Shown here: positions 7,104-10,139 of the stretch, piece by piece
How the letters are laid out: every line of letters starts with the position of its first letter
Numbering within the stretch: position 1 is the first letter of the stretch
DNA from: Schaalia odontolytica
Lineage (GTDB): Bacteria; Actinomycetota; Actinomycetes; Actinomycetales; Actinomycetaceae
DNA length: 10,139 bases
Direction of reading: 5' to 3'
Assembly: GCF_002847525.1 (NCBI RefSeq)
Contig: NZ_PKKM01000001.1
Span: 251,712-261,850, forward strand
Notes under the pieces: model-generated
What the model saw: the letters and a program-made list of their open reading frames with translations, nothing else
The model's database searches: none
Told to the model about the DNA's origin: nothing
Position numbers and translations under genes: made by a program

Positions 7104-9775
7104 CAGGCCTCGTCGTCCATATCGGCCGTCGCTTCAAGAAGCTGCTCGAGCTCCTCCTCACCGGGCAGGAACGCGGGTGTCTGCGCACCCGGCTCCGGCA
7201 GATTGTCCGCGTCCGCGGCGACATCGAAGAAATCGTTGTCGTCCTCGGGCTCAACGGACGGCTCGGGCGCCGTGACGATGCCCGCCGGGTCATCGTTGCT
7301 CACAACGGTGATCTCAGGGCACGACGGGGCGGAGCCAGCCGCATCTGCGTACTCCCATGCAGCCGCTGCGAGCGCGCGGTAGGAGTCGATCGTGATGGTC
7401 ACGGGCTCGGTGAGCTCGACGTCGTCGAGCGTCAGGACACCGGAGCGCTCCACCTTCGCCACCTGCGAAAGACCGCACGTCCAGGTACCGTCACGATGAT
7501 GCTTCGGAGCCGGGTGCGCCTCAAGGAGGCCGCGCATGTCGATCGCGAGGTAGCTCGGACGCTGACCGCGAGGCGCACGAATGACGTCGCGAGCCATGTG
7601 GACACCAGTCAGAACGTGCATAGCGGGAACACCAGCGGCAACCGCACCCATGATGTCGGTCTCGAGGCGGTCACCCACGGCGAGCGGGTTCTGCGCGCCG
7701 ACAAGTTCGCTCGCACGACGGTAGATGCCGGGCTCAGGCTTGCCGCCAGCGGTCGGACGCTTGCGCGTCGCATGCTGGATTGCGCGCACGAGAGAGCCAT
7801 TGCCCAGCGCCTGACCGCGCTCGACAGGGAGCGTCGCGTCGAGGTTGGACGCGTAGAATGCCGCGCCACGCTCGATAGCGAATGCGCCCTCGGAGAGAAG
7901 CGCCCAGTTCACCTGCTTGTCGAGGCCCTGCACGACAGCTGCAGGCTCATCGTCCGCGCTGTCAACGAGGACGAATCCGCGCTCTTCCAGGGCCAGGCGC
8001 AGGCCAGCGCCACCGATCACGAGGACCTTGGAACCTTCCGCAAGCTCCTCGGCCATGATCGCGGCGATATCCATCGCGGACGTCATGACCATGTCAGCGG
8101 TAGCCTCAAAGTCCATGCTGTTGAGCTTGTCGGTGACCTGTGCGGGTGTGCGCATCGCATTGTTGGTGACGAACGCCGAGGCCATGCCAAGTCCGCGCGC
8201 CTCGATGACGGAGGCAGCCGCGTGCTCGATGCGCTCGTCCCCCGACCAGGCGGTGCCGTCGAGGTCAAGGAGCGCGCAGTCGTAGTCCTCAGCCAGAGCG
8301 TTGCCGGTGCCGCGCAGCGGAGAACGCTTGCCATCGACATCCGCATCCTGGTACAGGGCCACGTCGATAATCTCAGCGTCTTCGGCAATGACGGGCATAG
8401 CGGCGATGACATCAGCAGCCTCGTCATCGCGCCCAAGCTCGGTGAGACGCTCGGCCTTAACCTCCATGAGGCGACGACGCAGCTCGTCGTCCACCGACGA
8501 CGGGAGTGCGGCAAGAGCATCATCAACAATCACGAGGCCCACATCGGACTGTCCGAGGTCCGCACGAGCGCCCGAAGAGACAAGAACGAGCTCGACCTGC
8601 TCGGCAAGATCGAGCGACGAGGCATCGGTGGCGTCGATAATCTCAACGGCCTTCTCGGGGTGGCCGAGGCCTCGTTCGGCATCGGCCTCAACCGCACGCA
8701 GGGAGGAATCGCCGCGCATACGGCGCACAGCGCGCACCTCGCGCAGCGCTTCCTCGTAACGTCCGGATGCGTAGGCAGTCAGGGCAGCGGCTTCGCGCAC
8801 GACATCGACGCGTCCGGCGCGGGAAACTGCAGCCTGTGCGTGCTGGTACGCAGCTTCGGGATCAAGATCGATCAGCTGGCCCGCCATCACGAGGTGCCGA
8901 GCAACGATGTCGCGATTGGGGCCCGACAGAGTCGTGAGCGCGCGCAGTGCATCGCGATCCAGTTCATCGGCGCTGACGCCGGCGGGAATCGTCGGCTCAT
9001 TGCCGTTAGGCGAGACGTACTCGTCCGTCGAGGAGTAGGACTTGTAAGAAGCGTCCTTCCTGCGGTCGTCACGGAAGTTGCCTCGGCGATCATCGCGCTG
9101 CTGGAACCCACCGCGTCGGTCATCACGACGCTGATAACCGCCACGATCCCCACGACGATCATCGCGACCACCAAAATCACGGCGTTCATGATCGCGACGC
9201 TGGAAGTCGCGACGCTCACCATCACGACGGTCATCGCGGAAGCCACCACGACGATCATCATCACGACGCTGGAACCCACCGCGTCGGTCATCACGACGCT
9301 GATAACCGCCACGATCCCCACGACGATCATCGCGACCACCAAAATCGCGGCGTTCATTATCGCGACGCTGGAAGTCGCGACGCTCACCATCGCGACGGTC
9401 ATCGCGGAAGCCACCACGACGATCATCATCACGACGCTGGAAGTTGCCTCGGCGATCATCACGCTGCTGGAAGCCGCCGCGACCGCGGTCCTCGAACCCA
9501 CCGCGTCGGTCATCACGACGCTGGTAGCCACCGCGATCCCCACGACGATCATCACGGCCACCAAAATCACGGCGTTCATTATCGCGACGCTGGAAGTCAC
9601 GACGCTCACCATCGCGACGGTCATCGCGGAAGCCACCACGACGATCATCATCACGACGCTGGAACCCACCGCGACCGCGGTCGGAACGTTCGCCGTTACG
9701 GTCGCGCCACTGGGGCTGGCGCTTCTGGTATCCACCACGGCCAAATTCGCCGCGTCCTCGAGTCTCTTCTGCCAT
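7103..9775 (-). CDS. Fusion protein: Arg/Asp/Gly-rich repeat region + TPR-like region + HAD-IIA phosphatase
   Basis: This 890-residue protein has four parts. Residues 1 to about 240 are low-complexity and probably disordered, rich in Arg, Asp, Gly, Phe and Gln, built from three 56-residue repeats (38-93, 112-167, 168-223). Residues about 265-460 are alpha-helical with TPR-like spacing. Residues about 497-750 form a HAD phosphatase with all motifs: DLDGT (504-508), VTNNA (536-540), KPEPGIY (679-685) and GDRLETDI (701-708); the insert between motifs II and III fits the HAD-IIA (NagD-like) class. A further domain and an acidic tail (about 820-890) complete it. By order it corresponds to Rv1691 (TPR) fused to Rv1692; Rv1692 is reported as a glycerol-3-phosphate phosphatase, so that substrate is plausible but unproven. 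The repeats resemble RGG-type RNA-binding regions. ATG 9775 has GAGGA 9 nt upstream. It heads the operon. Confidence 0.85.
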   Translation of the reverse strand: MAEETRGRGEFGRGGYQKRQPQWRDRNGERSDRGRGGFQRRDDDRRGGFRDDRRDGERRDFQRRDNERRDFGGRDDRRGDRGGYQRRDDRRGGFEDRGRGGFQQRDDRRGNFQRRDDDRRGGFRDDRRDGERRDFQRRDNERRDFGGRDDRRGDRGGYQRRDDRRGGFQRRDDDRRGGFRDDRRDGERRDFQRRDHERRDFGGRDDRRGDRGGYQRRDDRRGGFQQRDDRRGNFRDDRRKDASYKSYSSTDEYVSPNGNEPTIPAGVSADELDRDALRALTTLSGPNRDIVARHLVMAGQLIDLDPEAAYQHAQAAVSRAGRVDVVREAAALTAYASGRYEEALREVRAVRRMRGDSSLRAVEADAERGLGHPEKAVEIIDATDASSLDLAEQVELVLVSSGARADLGQSDVGLVIVDDALAALPSSVDDELRRRLMEVKAERLTELGRDDEAADVIAAMPVIAEDAEIIDVALYQDADVDGKRSPLRGTGNALAEDYDCALLDLDGTAWSGDERIEHAAASVIEARGLGMASAFVTNNAMRTPAQVTDKLNSMDFEATADMVMTSAMDIAAIMAEELAEGSKVLVIGGAGLRLALEERGFVLVDSADDEPAAVVQGLDKQVNWALLSEGAFAIERGAAFYASNLDATLPVERGQALGNGSLVRAIQHATRKRPTAGGKPEPGIYRRASELVGAQNPLAVGDRLETDIMGAVAAGVPAMHVLTGVHMARDVIRAPRGQRPSYLAIDMRGLLEAHPAPKHHRDGTWTCGLSQVAKVERSGVLTLDDVELTEPVTITIDSYRALAAAAWEYADAAGSAPSCPEITVVSNDDPAGIVTAPEPSVEPEDDNDFFDVAADADNLPEPGAQTPAFLPGEEELEQLLEATADMDDEA
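9107..9664 (-). repeat. Three near-identical 168-bp in-frame repeats encoding 56 residues each
   Basis: The copies occupy 9497-9664 (A), 9275-9442 (B) and 9107-9274 (C). B and C are directly adjacent, while A and B are separated by 54 bp encoding a variant FEDRGRGG...RGN linker. By eye A and B differ at 8 positions, all silent. B and C differ at 3, one of which changes Asn to His in RDN/HERRD. The period is a multiple of three, so copy number can change without breaking the frame. Confidence 0.92.
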
Positions 9776-9846
9776 GGTGTCTATCCTCTATTCCTGCGCC
9801 GCTTGGCGCTCTTGTCTGCGGTGCGCAATGCGCGTTCAACCACCCA

Positions 9847-9852
9847 ATACTA
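9847..9852 (-). promoter_or_regulatory. Candidate -10 box for the seven-gene operon
   Basis: TAGTAT on the minus strand lies just downstream of the rRNA terminator and about 72 nt upstream of the operon's first ATG. No good -35 hexamer lies at 16-18 bp, so this is a weak prediction. The implied leader of about 65 nt contains two small inverted repeats, GCGCA/TGCGC (9823-9833) and GCGCC/GGCGC (9796-9809), and the ribosome site AGAGGA. Confidence 0.35.
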
Positions 9853-9887
9853 GACGACGCGTGGTGTTGAAGCGGCGCGTAGACGTG

Positions 9888-9928
9888 AAAACGAGAGGGA
9901 CGGCACGCTAACGCGGCCGTCCCTCTCG
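9888..9928 (-). terminator. Intrinsic terminator of the rRNA operon
   Basis: A perfect 13-bp stem (CGAGAGGGACGGC at 9892-9904 paired with 9916-9928) with an 11-nt loop is followed on the minus strand by TTTT at 9891-9888. It starts about 10 nt past the 3' end of the 5S rRNA and should stop rRNA transcription before the downstream operon. Confidence 0.93.
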
Positions 9929-9938
9929 ATTACTTGTG

Positions 9939-10057
9939 TTGTGGCGGTGTCCTACTCTCCCACAACCTGGCGGTTGCAGTACCATTGGCGCTGCCGGGCT
10001 TAGCTTCCAGGTTCGGAATGGAGGCTGGGCGTTTCCCCGGTGCTATGACCACCACAA
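9939..10057 (-). rRNA. rrf: 5S ribosomal RNA
   Basis: The minus strand holds a complete 5S rRNA of about 119 nt. The 5' end TTGTGGTGGT pairs with the 3' end ACCGCCACAA to form helix I. Between them are conserved 5S blocks: CATAGCACCGGGGAAACGCC near the 5' end, CCATTCCGAACCTGGAAG, TAAGCCCGGCAGCGCC, and GGTTGTGGGAGAGTAGGACA near the 3' end. Ends were set from the helix I pairing and may be off by one or two bases. It is the last gene of an rRNA operon whose 23S gene should lie to the right of the window. Confidence 0.95.
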
Positions 10058-10139
10058 GTTTGGTGTTCAACACGGTCCCCCACCGTGTTGGTGGGGGTGT
10101 GGGTTGATCGTGGTTTGTATAGTGGTTGCGGCACGACAT
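10058..10139 (-). other. Part of the 23S-5S intergenic spacer with two alternative hairpins
   Basis: These 82 bases show no recognisable 23S 3' end and no tRNA, so they are assigned to the spacer. Two hairpins share a strand and exclude each other: AACACGGT/ACCGTGTT with loop CCCCC (10069-10089), and CCCCCACC/GGTGGGGG with loop GTGTT (10077-10097). A third short inverted repeat GTGTT/AACAC lies at 10064-10074. Such structures may guide RNase processing of the precursor or transcript folding, but that is inference. Confidence 0.6.

Noticed and set aside
9107..9664. Regular repeats that could suggest a CRISPR array or tandem regulatory sites
   Set aside because: The unit is 168 bp, in frame, without unique spacers, and codes for a coherent low-complexity peptide.
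8887..9744. A 285-codon minus-strand frame rich in Val, Met, Ser and Ala
   Set aside because: It is the repeat region read in another frame. The hydrophobic pattern mirrors the codon repeat and is not a membrane protein.
7496..9853. A 785-codon open frame on the plus strand, antisense to the fusion gene
   Set aside because: It is a shadow of the GC-rich minus-strand gene. The product is an odd mix with long Thr/Ile/Ala tracts created by reading the repeats backwards, shows no known domain, and conflicts with the clear HAD motifs opposite.
9930..10139. A 69-codon minus-strand frame across the right edge
   Set aside because: It lies within the 5S rRNA and the rRNA spacer.
10098..10139. Possible 3' end of 23S rRNA at the right edge
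   Set aside because: No conserved 23S 3' terminal sequence could be recognised, so it is left as spacer.

Overview
The window looks like chromosomal DNA from a high-GC actinobacterium, most likely near Actinomycetaceae (Actinomyces/Schaalia type). The evidence is the GC-rich coding sequence, the presence of the actinobacterial SteA and SteB proteins, and a gene order that follows the Mycobacterium tuberculosis Rv1691-Rv1700 neighbourhood as I remember it. Genus-level assignment is inference. Every recognised gene is on the minus strand, so the window reads biologically from right (10139) to left (1).

Right edge (about 9888-10139): this is the tail of a ribosomal RNA operon. It holds part of the 23S-5S spacer with two mutually exclusive hairpins, a complete 5S rRNA, and a strong intrinsic terminator. 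A short promoter/leader region (about 9776-9887) follows.

Centre (1559-9775): one tightly packed seven-gene operon. It begins with an unusual 890-residue protein that fuses an Arg/Asp/Gly-rich repeat region, a TPR-like helical region, a HAD-IIA phosphatase and an acidic tail. It continues with a 62-residue protein of unknown function, the rRNA methyltransferase TlyA, NAD kinase, the DNA-repair ATPase RecN, and the cell-separation pair SteA and SteB. Every junction is a stop/start overlap: one TGATG, then five consecutive 4-bp ATGA or GTGA overlaps. The genes are therefore likely co-transcribed and translationally coupled. A hairpin at 1500-1535 closes the operon. pyrG, which follows the steB homologue in mycobacteria, is absent at this position.

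Left part (1-1464): a Nudix hydrolase of the ADP-ribose pyrophosphatase type with its own promoter, then a SufR-type Fe-S sensing repressor that runs off the left edge. A near-perfect 24-bp inverted repeat upstream of sufR is a good candidate for its operator. The suf iron-sulfur assembly genes are expected beyond the left edge but cannot be seen.

Most of the window is conserved housekeeping sequence. I see no CRISPR array, insertion sequence, prophage or defence island. The most distinctive items are the repeat-TPR-phosphatase fusion with its internally duplicated DNA, the sufR operator palindrome, and the overlapping hairpins in the 23S-5S spacer.
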